In this document: one piece after another, positions 28,336 through 40,814 of the stretch
Layout: every line of letters starts with the position of its first letter
How positions within the stretch are numbered: position 1 is the first letter of the stretch
DNA from: Flaccisagitta enflata
Lineage: Eukaryota > Chaetognatha > Sagittoidea > Aphragmophora
Direction: 5' to 3'
NCBI GenBank assembly: GCA_965153355.1
Contig: OZ231128.1
Location: 10,602,001-10,666,000 of the forward strand
Length of the DNA stretch: 64,000 nt
Notes under the pieces: model-generated
Database searches by the model: none
What the model was told of the DNA's origin: nothing
What the model saw: the letters and a program-made list of their open reading frames with translations, nothing else
Translations under genes and position numbers: made by a program

Positions 28336-28661
28336 TTGTCTCCTCCTTCATACTTTTTTTTTCGCAGAGGACCCTTTTTCAATTTTTCAAGTGCGTCATG
28401 GTTTGAGCTTACCGTGCGATAACGCGAAGCGCAGTCGACTTATGAATGGAATTCATACGCGTTTATGATTGCCGACGCGGCTCGTTCGCCAACGTTTATA
28501 CAATCGGTCTCTGTCTTTTTTTCTGTATGTTTGTCTGATTCCTTGTCTGCTCGTGCGCCTGTCCACCGGCCTGTCGGTAATTTTCTATGGTTTCCTGTCT
28601 CTGTCTGAGTCGTTATCTTTTCATGATATTCTTATTGATTTCCTGTCTATCCAGCTCTCTG

Positions 28662-28721
<60 letters not shown>

Positions 28722-29262
28722 GCCGCTGTTTCAGGCTTTCAAGTTGAGATTGATTGTGTTTAATGCATATAAAGAGTATACAAATGACCATTTTCTTTAT
28801 CTTTACAGCCACGTCAGACAACGAATCCCGACCGGCCTCGAGAAGCCACGTGTAGAATACAAAATGCACAAGAAAAAAAAGACGCACTCAGCTGCAATCT
28901 CATAACCACCACTGCACTGGCGTAATCCGATTAACTTATGCCAAACAAACGCAGTCTGTTAGATACGTGCCAGAATGTTAGGGGATACTTATTAATGTTT
29001 TCACAGAGATACTGACCGTGACTGATCGACTGAAAGAGCGAGTGGATTAAATGCGGAATAGGTTTGTTAGGACAAGACTTAAAACTGCATCAACCGTTTA
29101 CTCAAAATTGACTACGCTTATAAAATTTCTAGCAATTTTACTAATTTTGCCATGATATCTTGACCCTGTAATCTTCATGGTTATTTAGAAAAACTCGAAA
29201 AATTTCCTTGTGTTTTTAAACTACAGAAAATGATTGAACAAAAAAAAAAAAAAAAAACAATA
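28336..29262. other. Unique non-coding DNA, copy A
   Basis: Contains a 55-bp CT array at 28663-28718. The short exon-like frame after it (28740-28905) has a donor-free Lys-rich end, and I do not support it as a gene. Poly-A at 29240-29257. Confidence 0.45.
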
Positions 29263-29847
29263 ACAGGGTGTGCAAAAAAAATTGCACTCAGTGTAATGCT
29301 TAGAAACCATACTTCTTATTGGAGTTATGAATAAAAATTTGAACCAGGATATCCCAGTAGGTCATATCAAAAGTAGAAATCAAGATCAGCTGATATAATT
29401 TCTGTACATGGCCAAGATATGCATCTAAAAAGAAACTAAAAATACAATTTTGACAGGATTTTATTGACAGAGCTTTGTTTACTGAAAGAAAGAAAATTAT
29501 AATTACTTCAATGACCCTTAGACAGATTGTTGTGGAGGAAATGCATCAAGGGGAGATGGTTAGGTCATGCAGGAGGCATTTCAGTCAACAAAAAATGATA
29601 CATCAATAGAATTTAGACAAATTATAGATATTCATTCACAAGAAAAAAATTTTTTTTAACATTCTAGTTGTGTCTCTATTGGTCTAAAAGTGCACTATGC
29701 TGTCTACCATATCCATATCATTTGTTCATCTAAAGTATAAAAATAACCTAAATTTTAACTTTGAACATTGGCTTAAAAGATTTCTATAATTCTAGGTTTT
29801 ATTTTAGAGTAAATTATGACGAGTGCGGATTTTTTTGCACACCCTGT
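29263..29847. mobile_element. mariner/Tc1-type MITE, 585 bp, copy A
   Basis: TIRs begin ACAGGGTGTGCAAAAAAA; the right end is GCACACCCTGT. TA flanks both ends (29261-29262, 29848-29849). The interior has no transposase frame. Counterpart in copy B: 46111-46695. Confidence 0.87.
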
Positions 29848-31130
29848 TACTGCATGCTGATGATATTATTATGATCTTACTGTATTTATTACTAAAAGAG
29901 AGAGAGTCGTGTTGCTTGTTTGACATAAATTTGCTTCTGTCGTACTTCATGTTAGAATCTCTCTCTCTCTCTCTCAGTCTCTCTCTCTCTCTCTCGCTCT
30001 CTCATTCACTTTTTCTTTTTTTGCACACACATGATTTTTATATAAAATTTTGATACAAAATTTTGATACACAATTTGATACAAAATTTGATACAAAAATT
30101 ATTTACACTATTTTTACTGGTAAATATCTAAGATCGTTTTTCGTTCTACCTACTACTGCTATGAAAAGTTTTATAGAATATCTGAAAATAACCACATATT
30201 TGATTTTACTAGGTAATTGTAACAGAAAATGACATCAGCTTCTAAGGTTTTCAAACCGATTGACTGGGTAAAGGGGGGGGGGGGTACAATCGGTGGCTGA
30301 TTGTCACCGTAACTTAAGAAACACACAACTTTGAATATGGTGGATTTATTGCAGCAATGAAGTCGATGTATAAATAGAATCGTACATCTGAGCACCAGCC
30401 ACAAGGAATGGAGGGAGCGCGGAGGAAGTTGGGAACAAGTTACAGTAGGAATAACGATGCTTTATTGTCTGTTCTGCAGTATCTGTTTATGTAATGCATA
30501 TGTTTTCCTCTCTCCTTTAGATTAGTTATAAGTGGAGTACGTTAAGGCGGTTTCTTGGTTCTGAAATGTGAATTTTCGTTAGCTCGGATAAGCTGACTCG
30601 TTGTGAAGGTGATTTGTGCCTGTTATGGGCCGGGTAACCGAATGTTCTTTGGCTCGGATGATCTGGCTGTATGTGTACAACTGTGCATGTTGTGTTTCGT
30701 GTCATGTGCATCGATTCAAGGAAGGATTGGGGCATGAGGAACTATAAATCGTCAGACGGATAATTTCCTTCGTGAGATGCGAGGACTTTCATCTAAAAAA
30801 AAAAGATGCGGCAAGAATCAAAGGAACTGAAATGAAGTGGAAGAAAAAAAACGAGAAGAAGAATTGGAAAAAAGAGAAAACGGAAAAGAAGGAATAGAAA
30901 TCGAAGAAAAGACTCTCTAAGGAGAAAAAGAAAAGAGAGGGAAAAGAAAGGAAAAGAACAAAAGAAGAAAAAAAATAGCAGAAAGAGAAAGAAATCGACA
31001 TCTGCATAGAAAATATTCTCCAGACCCAGGATAAAGAGTTGGGACTCGCAGAGCGCCAACCAATCTAATAATCGTTCTCAATCACAGCCCAATGACTGCT
31101 TATGACCATGACTACTCTCTCTGTCTCTGC
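29848..31130. other. Unique non-coding DNA, copy A
   Basis: A CT array at 29958-30003, a tandem of ATACAAAATTTG units at 30050-30100 and a G-run at 30273-30284. The A/G-rich stretch 30795-31000 makes a Phe-rich minus-strand ORF, an artefact. No gene seen. Confidence 0.45.
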
Positions 31131-31169
31131 CAACGTCTTTTTGTCTGTAACTGTTTTTTTAAGTTCGTC

Positions 31170-31268
31170 TGTCTGTTTATCTCTCATCACGTGCAATCTC
31201 TCTGTTTCTTTCTCTCTTTGTCTCTCTCTGTCTCTTTGTGTCGGTATGTCTGTCTGTCTGTCTGTCTC

Positions 31269-31332
<64 letters not shown>

Positions 31333-31335
31333 CTT
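31170..31335. repeat. (TGTC)n/(CT)n array, copy A
   Basis: CTGT/TGTC tetranucleotides pass into CT. Copy B has a shorter, rearranged version (48070-48197). Confidence 0.93.
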
Positions 31336-31644
31336 TCGGGGCGTGAGTGTCTGATTAATTCTCCCTTCACTGATTCTTTATTATTATGTCTCATTTTCTT
31401 CTTTCTTTTCCCCTCCCCTTTTTCTTTCCTCTTCCTTCCCTCTTTTCGTTCCTTTCCTTCTTATGCTGTACTTACTTCTTCTGTTTCTCCTCCTTCATAC
31501 TGCCCTTTTTCTTCCTTGTGTCCTCCTATCTTTTTATCTTTCATGTTTATCGTTAATTTTTGGGTTTCAAATATTTTTTTGGGCGTCATTCTCATCTCTT
31601 TGTTATGTTCTTCTTCTTATCTTCTTATCTTCTTCTTTTCCTTC

Positions 31645-31692
31645 TCTTTCATCTTCTTCTTCTTCTTCTTCTTCTTCTTCTTCTTCTTCTTC

Positions 31693-31724
<32 letters not shown>

Positions 31725-31760
31725 CTTCTTCTTCTTCTTCTTCTTCTTCTTCATCTTCTA
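31645..31760. repeat. (CTT)n array, copy A
   Basis: Pure CTT interrupted by two CTA/CAT triplets. The copy B version (48520-48632) is purer. Confidence 0.95.
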
Positions 31761-34700
31761 CTTCATTTTCTTCTCCTTTCTTTTCTCCACCATTCATCTC
31801 CCGCCATTCCTCTCGGTCTCCTTCTTCTTCCCGGAGTACAGTAGTACATCCATATCCTTCCTTGCGATGCTAGAAGACGCTATCAATGTCATTCAGATGG
31901 TTAAATGGTTAAGCAGCAGTGGGACGGCGCGCGCTCGGCGAAAATGACCACAAAAGTCCCAAGAAGATGAAGCATACGAAAGAAATGGGCTTGGCTGAAG
32001 TTGACAAGCGTAGCAATCGCGGAGATTTGGCGAATCGGATGGATTAAGGTTGGAAACACGTAGCTAGAAAAAGTACTCAAAGACTGACAAGTGTACGTTT
32101 ATGGTGTTTAAGTGGATAGAATATGGATATTGCACCAACATCTTCATCAACATGCGAATGCACTAAGTTTTGTTTTGTTTGTTTGTTTTTTTAGGTGCTG
32201 CATAAAGAATTTATAACTGGCCGTGTCTGTCGGTTGGTCGGTCGGGTAACGCATTCGTTGGCCTTGTTTGCATGCATAGGTGCTAAGGTGAATTATGCAT
32301 GTAGGTTTTTTCTCATCATTTAACTCCATGTGTATGATGACGCTCTGCTGTTCCTAAATGAGTAATTCATGGAGTTAAACTTAGGATGTGGCTGTGCAAG
32401 GGATACGCAAAGAAAGGCTGAGAACTTTTCAGTGAATAAAGATTGATTGAGCAAAATACAAAATTCTACCCACGTTTATATGCGGACGTCCCATTGCCTG
32501 AGAGCCATTGCGTTGTTTAAGATGAACGAAGGAAGGGGAAAAAGAGCTTGGTAAACGATATCGGAGCTCATAGATATATTTGTCAGAGTCTAAGTTACTG
32601 AAAGGCGAACGTCGGGTGCTTTGGTGAATAAAGAAAGAACAAACTCTCGGATAAATCCACCGACTGAGCCCCGCTGGCAGCAGAGGCCAACGCTTTATAA
32701 TGGCGATCCCTTTTTAGTCGCAGACACGCGACGCTACACCTTGCTGTGTCGGTCCGTTCGTCCATCCGTCCATCCGTCTATCAATCCGTCACATTTTTTT
32801 ATTACCCTTATTTTTTTATTTTTTTTTTTTGTGGGGTTTTAAGTCTAATTAAGTTGCGTATATGTGGGTGTGAGTATCTTTTTTTTTCTTTAACTGCCCC
32901 TATCCGGCTGTCCGCGACCTTTCCCTTCAGTAGGATTTGTTTCTGCGACGGCCCGCTAGTCTTAGGATAATCCACCCATCCACCCAATCATCCATCTATC
33001 CATCCATTCATCCATTCATCCACTCATCCATCTGTAAATCCAACCATCAAGCTTGATCCATTCATCGCTGTAGGCAACCTCCGGTCCATTCATACATCCA
33101 TTCCTTCGTTGACCTGCTTATTTAATTTAGTGATTCATTCACAGATACATCCAGTCATTTGATTGAAAAAACATCATTCATCATTTAGGGTATGCAATAT
33201 TCCGATCGCGCGCACAACTACAGCCTTTGTTATCTCTCTCGCTCGGCAAGAGGCGAGATTCCGTAACAAAAGAGAGGCTTAAGGAGAATGACCTCGCAGT
33301 TGCGAGTCATGTTGCAAGGCACGTGACGTCATGGCTCGGCGTGGCGTTATGGCGTCCTGCGACGTGGCCAACAGATTAAGCCAATGAATCCCCTGGGCGG
33401 CGTTGCATGGAGAAAATTGCTCTTTTTTTGTTTTATCATGTGAAAATTGGTGGCGTTTTCCTTCGAAAATCGATAATTAGATATTTCATACTATCTAGAT
33501 CATAAGAATATCAATAACTCCACTAAAAATGAAAAATCTATATAAAAAACAATGAGATTCTGAAACTACTTCAAATTTCTGACGCAATGCCGCAAACCGC
33601 ATTCATCTAGCCCAAGGCGTTTAAAAATGAGAAGCAAAATAAAATGAACACTTCATTTGAAAAATGGCAAAAATCTTGCATCTAATTTCTTTTTTATTTC
33701 TGATTGTAGTAAAATAGTTTCTTTTCAGGTAGATTGGAGGTTTTTCCATCTCACTATTTGTCGTAGATACAACGCCAAACACTTTCTTGGATCACTTCAA
33801 CCCTGCTGAGTAATTGTGATGGCAAATGACACAAAAGCGAGGATATGGTAGCGACAAAGAAATGGTCTAAATCACATTGAAGTAGCGGGAAGTTATCATC
33901 CATTTGTACTAAACATTTGTCTTAGATTGTATAGAAAACATACATAGTAGTTGAAGCTAAAAGAGGTAAGACTAGATATAAAGCTCATTTTAGAGATTTT
34001 TTTTAAAGATCCTTTAATGACAAATGAACTAATACCTATTTTGTTGATATATTTATGCTCTAGATAGTAGATCGGCATAAAGCAACAGGCGGTAACCGAA
34101 GGAATTAGGAACGAGGAACGAAGCTCTATGGTTTGAGATATAGCCAGTGCTTCCTTTAAAAAAAAAGTGAAGTATAAACAAACCGATGGACACAAAGTTT
34201 TTCGGACTCTGGGAAAAAAGAAAATAGAAAAAAAAAAAAAAGAAAAAAAAGAGACGAGTTCTTAAATTTTCATCATTTTGAGTTGAATTGACCAACTGAC
34301 CGATTGAGCTTATTTAACATTTAGTTCAAAAAGCTTCCATTTGACGTCATCTCACTTTTTAAACCTTGATTCGTCAATAAGAGGATTCAAAGATAAAGTA
34401 ATATATTTTTTTTTTCAAATCCCAAATCCCACTGAAAGAAGCGTTTTTCTCTGATAAAGCCGATTTATCCAGCGAGGGGAGTGGATGCCTAGAAGTTAAC
34501 GATGACCATGACCTTAAGTCGAGTGAAGGGATTGAGACTTGTACGTACAAGCTTGTAGCTAAAACCTTGGATAGTTAGCGGGCGGCGAAATGGATCTGAG
34601 GCAGAAGGGGGAAAATCCCCCGCAGAATCATGTTGCCAGAGACACATGAGAGGTCGATGACCATCATGGACTCGGAAGGCTGATTCGTGGGGGTAAAGGT

Positions 34701-35092
34701 TAAGGTTAGTTGGAGAAAAAAGTGGTGCGCCATGGGATGATGATATAGAAAATGCATGCCGGAATTAGTATACCGCCGCTTTTCTCTTCGTCGATTTTCT
34801 CATCAAAACAATTTAATGCTTAATTTTAAAGAATCTATATACTAAAATATTAAAAGATAAAAGAAGGAAGTTGTTGTCTTACTAATCGGGAAAAGAGTTG
34901 AAGTCAGTCCTCTACTTTTGCCGTATATGAGAGAAACATGGTTTTCATTTTCTTTTCCGAAAGTTGGGGAACTCCTCCAGCTGATTGGGGTCTCCAATGA
35001 AATTAACAGGGTAAGTAAATTTGATGATTCTCTTCCATTTGGCGCCAAGAAGAACGCTCTACGACAAAATTTTTCAAGTTATGAAAATGTAA
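31761..35092. other. Unique and repeat-derived non-coding DNA, copy A
   Basis: Contains two GTCC-family pieces: 32190-32275 with an AGGTGC hairpin head, and 32715-32790 beginning TTTTTAGTCGCAGACACGCGA. Also (CATC)n-rich DNA at 32975-33030 and a poly-T run at 32820. No ORF in this 3.3 kb has coding character. The 34918-35172 frame is shared with copy B only because the whole unit is duplicated. Confidence 0.45.
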
Positions 35093-35094
35093 TA

Positions 35095-35260
35095 CAGTGG
35101 AACCCCGCAATAACAGCCTCGCAATTAAAGGTTCCCCATCAATATTCTAAGGTCCCAAATGGTAGTTTTTAATGTGATTTCACCTCTCTTTAAAGGTTAT
35201 CCTTAGATAAAGGTGAAAAGTCTTCAGTCCCAATGGGACCGATGAGGGGGGGTCCTACTG
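35095..35260. mobile_element. pogo/Tigger-type MITE, copy A
   Basis: Ends CAGTGGAACCCCGCAATAAC and GTCCTACTG, flanked by TA on both sides. Same family as 6823-6998, in the opposite orientation. Confidence 0.85.
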
Positions 35261-35334
35261 TAGTTGCAAAAGTTTTAGATGGTCAGCGGTACCTGTGCCC
35301 TGCCTAAGTAGTTTAGGCATGAAGTTGAAGAGGA

Positions 35335-35755
35335 AGCAGGACAGCAGCCCCGAAGGGGTCGATGAGCTATGCTTTCACACATATGAAGAATTTTCTCCTC
35401 CTCCTTCTCCTTCTTCTTCTTCTTCTTCTTTCCTTCTCCATCCCCCCCTCAAATCCCTGTTGAGGCCCAAATTTCAGTCTTGAGGCCCATATCCCAGTCT
35501 CGAGGCTCAATTCCTAGCCTCGAGGCCCAAATCCTAGCTTCGAGGCCTGAATCTTAGCCTCAAGACCCAAATCCTAGCCTGGAGGCTGAAAATCGGGTCT
35601 CAAGGCTGGGACCTAGGCCTCTTAGCTGGGATTTGGACCTCAAGACTGAGATTAGAATATGGGCCTCCAGACTAGGGTTTGGGCCTTGAGGCTAGGATTT
35701 GGGCCTTGAGGCTTGGATTTGGGCCTTGAGGCTTGGATTTGGGCCTGGAGACCAA
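35335..35755. repeat. GGCCCC-hairpin family element, one-ended, copy A
   Basis: Left end GCAGCCCCGAAGGGGTCGAT and GCTTTCACACATATG, a short CTT tract, then 20-bp units GAGGCCCAAATCCTAGCCT that switch orientation at about 35640 to GGGCCTTGAGGCTTGGATTT. No right terminal hairpin; instead an ACCAACCAACT tract begins. Confidence 0.65.
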
Positions 35756-36093
35756 CCAACTCACTAACCAACCAACCCACCAACCAACCAACTAACCAAC
35801 AGACCTACGAAAAACATTACAATATCACAACACAACCAAAGACCAGATTTGCACTTTTCTGTCCTTTTTTGCCGTCCCCTCTCAGTCTAACACTATCAAT
35901 TTGTTTGTGAGAAATTTTTTACAGCTCATGGCATGTTAACCGCTTTGTAAAATGCCAGGAAATAACGACTTGCGCACTGCTGTGAGGTTTTTTTTTTTTG
36001 TGGTTTTTGTGGTTTTTGCGTTTTTCTCCTTCAATCTAGCCGAGTCACTCCGAAGAAAAAGAAAGGAAATATATAAAAAAATTAAAAATTTAT

Positions 36094-36095
<2 letters not shown>

Positions 36096-36181
<86 letters not shown>

Positions 36182-36190
36182 GAGAGAGAG
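36096..36190. repeat. (GA)n microsatellite, copy A
   Basis: Pure GA, immediately followed by the next GGCCCC-family element. Confidence 0.96.
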
Positions 36191-36202
36191 GAAAATAGAA
36201 CA

Positions 36203-36880
36203 GGTCGCCCAAGGGCAATATGTGGTCAGCGATACCCGTTGCCCTGCTTTGAGTGATTGTGAATTGGAGGAGGGAAGAGGTAGAAGGCCCAAGGGGATTA
36301 AGTCTCAGAACACAGGGGATTCTTTTTCATTCGTCCTGCCTGAAGAAGTGGATGAGATGCGATAGAGGGTTGACTGAAGGCCCTCAAGAGCCTCAACTGA
36401 GGTCTAAGAAGGCTTTATGTGGGTGCCTGGAGAATGCCAACTGCATGCTTTGGGAGGGCTGATAAGAGAGCTGGATTAAGGCTTGAAAGGTAAGAGGACA
36501 GATTTGAAGCCTGAGAGCAATAAATTGAGGCTTAGATAGCTGATTTGAGGCCTGTGAGGCCTAGTTTGTGGCCTGAGAGGCCAGGTTTGAGGCCTGAGGA
36601 TTTGAATTTGAGGCCTAAGAAGCCTAACCTCTAGGCCTGAGGGGCCATGTTTGAGGCCTGAGAGGTTGGATTTGTGGCTTGAGAGGCGGGATTTGAGGCC
36701 TGAGAGGCCGGATTTGAGGCCTGAGAGGCCAGATTTGAAGTCTCAGAGGCCAGATTTGAGGCCTGAACAGCCTGATGGGGGGGACGCACGGACAGACGGA
36801 CAAACGGACAGACGGACGAACGAAAGTCCCCCTGTGTTCTACAGGACTTCGTCCCCTTCGGGGCCGCTGCCCAAAAAGAA
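36203..36880. repeat. GGCCCC-hairpin family element (second subtype), copy A
   Basis: Left CAGGTCGCCCAAGGGCA, core of 20-bp GAGGCCTGAGAGGCC units (36530-36770), a GACGGACA tandem, then TTCTACAGGACTTCGTCCCC and GGGGCCGCTGCCCAAAAAG at the right. Same subtype as 17540-18275. Confidence 0.68.
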
Positions 36881-37123
36881 AAGAGAAGAAAAGTAAGAGA
36901 AAAGGATCAAAGTTATTCATCAATCAAACCTGTCCTCCCAGGGCGCCACAGTGGCAGCACGGATGCTGGTGAGAAGAAAGAGGATTGAGCACAAGAATGT
37001 GGGGGTAAATGATCTCTATCCTTTTCCTTCTTTTATTTTTTAACATCTTTATATGAAAGGGAAGATGTTATGGTAAATGGCGTGCTCAGCTTTAAAAGTC
37101 TGTACATGTTAACGAGGAAAAAA

Positions 37124-37151
37124 AGAAAAAAAAGAGAGAGAGAGAGAGGAG

Positions 37152-37215
<64 letters not shown>
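37124..37215. repeat. (GA)n microsatellite, copy A
   Basis: GA with GGAGA interruptions. Confidence 0.95.
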
Positions 37216-37224
<9 letters not shown>

Positions 37225-37319
37225 AAGGTGGGAAGAGGGAGAATTGAATCAGCATAGCGACTGCTTCTGTCACAGATATGAAGAATATAAATGAGTTGCC
37301 TTTTCAAGGGAGAGTACTA

Positions 37320-38012
37320 AAGGAAGAAGAAGGAGAAGAGGAAAGAAGAAGAAGAAGAAGAAGAAGAAAAAGAAAAAGAAGAAGAAAAGAAGAAGAAGAA
37401 GAAGAAAAAAGAAGAAGAAATAGTCAGAAGAAGAAGAAGAAGTAGTTAAAGGAAGAAGAAGTTAAGAAGGTTAGAAGAAGAAGAAGAAGAAGAAGAAGTA
37501 GAAGTTAGTTGAAGCAGAAGAAGAAGTAGAAAAAGGAGAAGAAGAAGAACATTTAATAGTAAGAAAAAAAATGAAGAATAGTTGTGTTAAGAAGAATAGA
37601 AGAAGAATAAGAAGATGAAGAAGAAGAAGAAGAATAATGAAAATGAACAGTGACGAAATGGATAAGACGAAGAAGAAGGAGAAGTAGATGAAGAAGAAGA
37701 AGAAGAAGAAGAAGAAGAAGAAGAAGAAGAAGAAGAAGAAGAAGAAGAAGAAGAAGAAGAAGAAGAAGAAGAACAAGAAGAAGAACAAGAAGAAGAAGAA
37801 CAAGAACAAGAACAAGAGCAAGAAGAAGAAGAACACGGAGAAAAAGAAGAAGAAAAGAAGAAGAAAAAGAAGAAGAAAAAGAAGGTAGTAGAAGAAGAAG
37901 AAGAAGAAGAAGAAGAAGAAGAAGAAGAAGAAGAAGAAGAAGAAGAAGAAGAAGAAGAAGAAGAAGAAGAAGAAGAAGAAGAAGAAGAAGAAGAAGAAGA
38001 AGAGGAAGAATG
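37320..38012. repeat. About 690-bp (GAA)n array, copy A
   Basis: Long GAA runs with GTT/AAC/TAG interruptions. The 120-170 residue Ser/Phe-rich and Lys-rich ORFs are artefacts. Copy B has a differently sized version with two blocks (54225-54930). Confidence 0.97.
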
Positions 38013-39106
38013 AGAAGAAGGAGAGAAAAGAAAATTAGAAAAAAGAGGCAGATGAGGCAGAATTAAAGCAGACGAGAGACGAGATTCTTGAATAACATCG
38101 GAAAGTTTCAATGACCTTCATCACTGGGACAAGTAAAAGAAAAAAATACCACAAACAAAGAAAAAAAAAGTAAAAGAAAGAAAACATAAAAAGATAAATG
38201 AAAAAAGATCCAGAGAAAAGGGGGGAAAAATTATGACAACGTGGCAGAATTCTAAAGTCTCAGTACATAGTTCAAAAGTCGGCTTTGATGAGGATAAAAA
38301 GAAGATGTCTCTCTTCATGACTGGCATCTGCTACTTGATGATATCGAGGGACCAAAACAGAACTTTGTCTTCTTCCTTTCCGCAGTTGTTGTTGAAAAAA
38401 CGCATACACTATGCAGCCAATGATGTAGCAGGCGGCAGGTTGACCATCCGACCAACCGACTAATAGATTCATAGTCACTGGCACGCTTATCTTCAATACC
38501 ATGTTTTTTTTTCTAATTAGTCCTTGCATGAGTATCTGTAACCCGCCTCAGCAGGATGGTCTGTACTTCCATCTGTCTGTCTGTCTGTCTGTCTGTCTGT
38601 CGACCTTTTCGCCCTCTGGATATTTTAGGACTGGATGTTTCCGAACTTACATGACTACTCTCGCTGTCACATAGAAAACTGAACGAAAGCATTGTGATAC
38701 GACTTATCTTTTGTGGGAGGGCACGAAATAAAATCTAATAATCTGAAGTTGGATAAAGTCAACCCTTGATGACTATTGCCCAAAAAGTTCAGTTCATATA
38801 GGGCAAAGAAAAAAACTTTTTTTCTTTCCTTTTATACTCCCTAGATTAACCAGACCCGAGGATGGCAGTACGACACCATTTGCGTTAGATTGGAACCTTT
38901 CCGTCTTAGACTTGGCACTTTGCCTCACTGTCAAGATCTTCTGTATCGCTGTTTTGCTTTTTCTCTTGTCTGTTTCTAACACTAATAGTTGCATTACTGT
39001 CTTTCTTTTCTCTGACTTTGCTCCTGAAGCATCTCTTTTTCTCTGTCTGTCTGTATCTGTCTGTCGTTCTGTATCTGTCTGTCTTTCTCTGTCTGTCCGT
39101 CTTTCG

Positions 39107-39110
<4 letters not shown>
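38013..39110. other. Unique non-coding DNA near the end of copy A
   Basis: A short (CTGT)n tract at 38572-38600. A mixed CTGT/CT array (39035-39148) ends the unit. No gene recognised. Confidence 0.45.
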
Positions 39111-39148
<38 letters not shown>

Positions 39149-39358
39149 AAACAGGTTGGCCGCTTGGATGGCCTGTTTATGTGGGTTCAATTCTAACTTA
39201 TATAGAAAGAGAAATTTCCTGTGACAAACAAAGGATAACACGAATCGAGGAATAAAAATATTCTATATTTACTGATTGAAAGCTGCCATAATCCCCATAT
39301 GATTTAGTCATTAATGGCCTTATACAGCTCTCCTTGATTGATTTCAATTCACTCACTG

Positions 39359-39410
<52 letters not shown>

Positions 39411-39779
39411 GTGTGCGCGTAAGTGTGTGTGCGCGTGTGTGCGCGTAAGTGTGTGTGCGCGTAAGTGTGTACGTGCGTGAGAGTGAGCTATAGTGAGACG
39501 GGCATTTTGATTTTCGCAGAGTACATTTAGTCTTCGGCTTTCAATTGTGTGAAATATAATATAACCATAGAGACTAAAGACCGATGTACACATTCAGACA
39601 ATAGACATGATTGACATCCATAGGCGTTAACAATGTTAGACCCACCCGGCCCCAACACTATGTGTGTTAGGAGAACGAGTTTCTTTTCCCACGGGTGCAA
39701 CCAAAGCGAGGCCAATCGGTGCACTGATGATAGTCCCAAAGAGCCTTGCTTGTTTTCGCTTTCAGCGTTACACGAAGCA

Positions 39780-39841
39780 GTGTTTCTTCTTCTTCTTCTT
39801 CTTCTTCTTCTTCTTCTTCTTCTTCTTCTTCTTCTTCTTCG
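39780..39841. repeat. (CTT)n array at the LINE 5' end, copy B
   Basis: Pure CTT, unlike the interrupted array at the same place in copy A. About 55 bp of unique DNA before it (39725-39780) is missing in copy A. Confidence 0.93.
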
Positions 39842-39868
39842 AGGTCCCAAAAAAGTCAAACTGAATCC

Positions 39869-40814
39869 ATGTCTAAGGAGACAAAATCCAAAACAAAAGC
39901 CAATACAAAACCCACTAAAAGTATGGAAAATGTGAAAGATGGTAAGAGATGGCGACTCCTGTATGCTAATGTAAGAGGACTTAAAAGTAAAATGGCATGC
40001 TTAAAAAGTGTATGTGGAGAAACGGATCCTGACATAGTCCTCTTAACTGAGACTCACCTGTCTGAAGATAAAGGAGTTGAAGATAAAGGAGTAAATTTAG
40101 CTGGTTATGCCTTCTGCGGAAGGGCAAGGAAGATAGGTAAAGGTGGAGGCGTCGGAATCTTTGTCAAAAACGATAAAAAGCCAATAGTTGCGCCCCATTA
40201 CACACATAGGGACATTGAATTATTATGGATAAGTATCCATAGAGAATCAGCCGCTCCCCTCTTCGTAGGTGCTTACTATGGGAAGCAGGAGCCAGGAGGC
40301 AAATTGCGACTTGCAAAAAATCACAGAAGAAATGGATCTTCTTAGTGAGGAGATCTTAGAAAAGAAACAAGAAGGAGAAGTGATCGTATGCATGGATGCA
40401 AATGCAAAGATTGGCCTCATTAGCGAAAATATTTCGAGAAATGGCGGACTTATCTCGAATGTGTTTGAGGAATGTGAGATGGTTGTCATGAATAGGTCTG
40501 ACATTTGCGAAGGCCAAATAACTCGACAGAACAGGAAGAAACCGGAAGAAAAATCACCGGAAGAAAAATCTGCCATTGACTTCATCACTGCTACCCACAC
40601 GGCCAGTTACTGGGTTGTAGGAATGAAAATTGATGAAGACGGCGATTTTAGGATGAGGAATAAAGCAGAATCAGATCACAATACTATCTTGATCGATTTG
40701 CAAATACCTCATTTGCAAACAAGCTCACAATGTGGAATATTAAGGCATCTGAAGAGAAATATGGCCAGTATAGAGAGAGATTACGTCAAGCAGTACCTGA
40801 GGCCACAAAGATAA
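39869..40814 (+). pseudogene. LINE endonuclease ORF, copy B, frameshifted
   Basis: Frame 1 runs from the ATG at 39869 to a stop at about 40345. The remaining half is open in another frame to 40814. The break is a 7-bp tandem duplication (GCAGGAG CCAGGAG at about 40284-40298). Two further 15-bp tandem duplications (around 40063-40092 and 40542-40571) are in frame. All catalytic motifs are still spelled out across the two frames, as described for copy A. Confidence 0.88.

Larger units (their letters stand above)
18416..39148. repeat. Copy A of a 16.9-kb tandem duplication (plus a 3.8-kb insertion)
   Basis: Homology with copy B begins at AAACAGGTTGG (18416 versus 39149) and continues in the same order and orientation to the CT array at about 39110-39148. 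The retrotransposons, both MITEs, the GC-rich repeats and the unique DNA between them all recur at an offset of about 16.8 kb. After removing the TIR insertion (18924-22740), copy A is about 16.91 kb and copy B about 16.88 kb. Differences are concentrated in microsatellites and at the ends of GC-rich repeats. Confidence 0.92.

Noticed and set aside
30793-31059. Phe-rich minus-strand ORF with membrane-like composition
   Set aside because: The A/G-rich plus strand gives Phe/Leu/Ser codons by composition only.
34918-35172. 84-aa ORF present identically in both duplicate copies
   Set aside because: Identity reflects the large duplication, not protein conservation; the ORF runs into the pogo-type MITE.
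37587-38111. 174-aa Ser-rich and poly-Lys ORFs
   Set aside because: Products of the GAA array in all frames.
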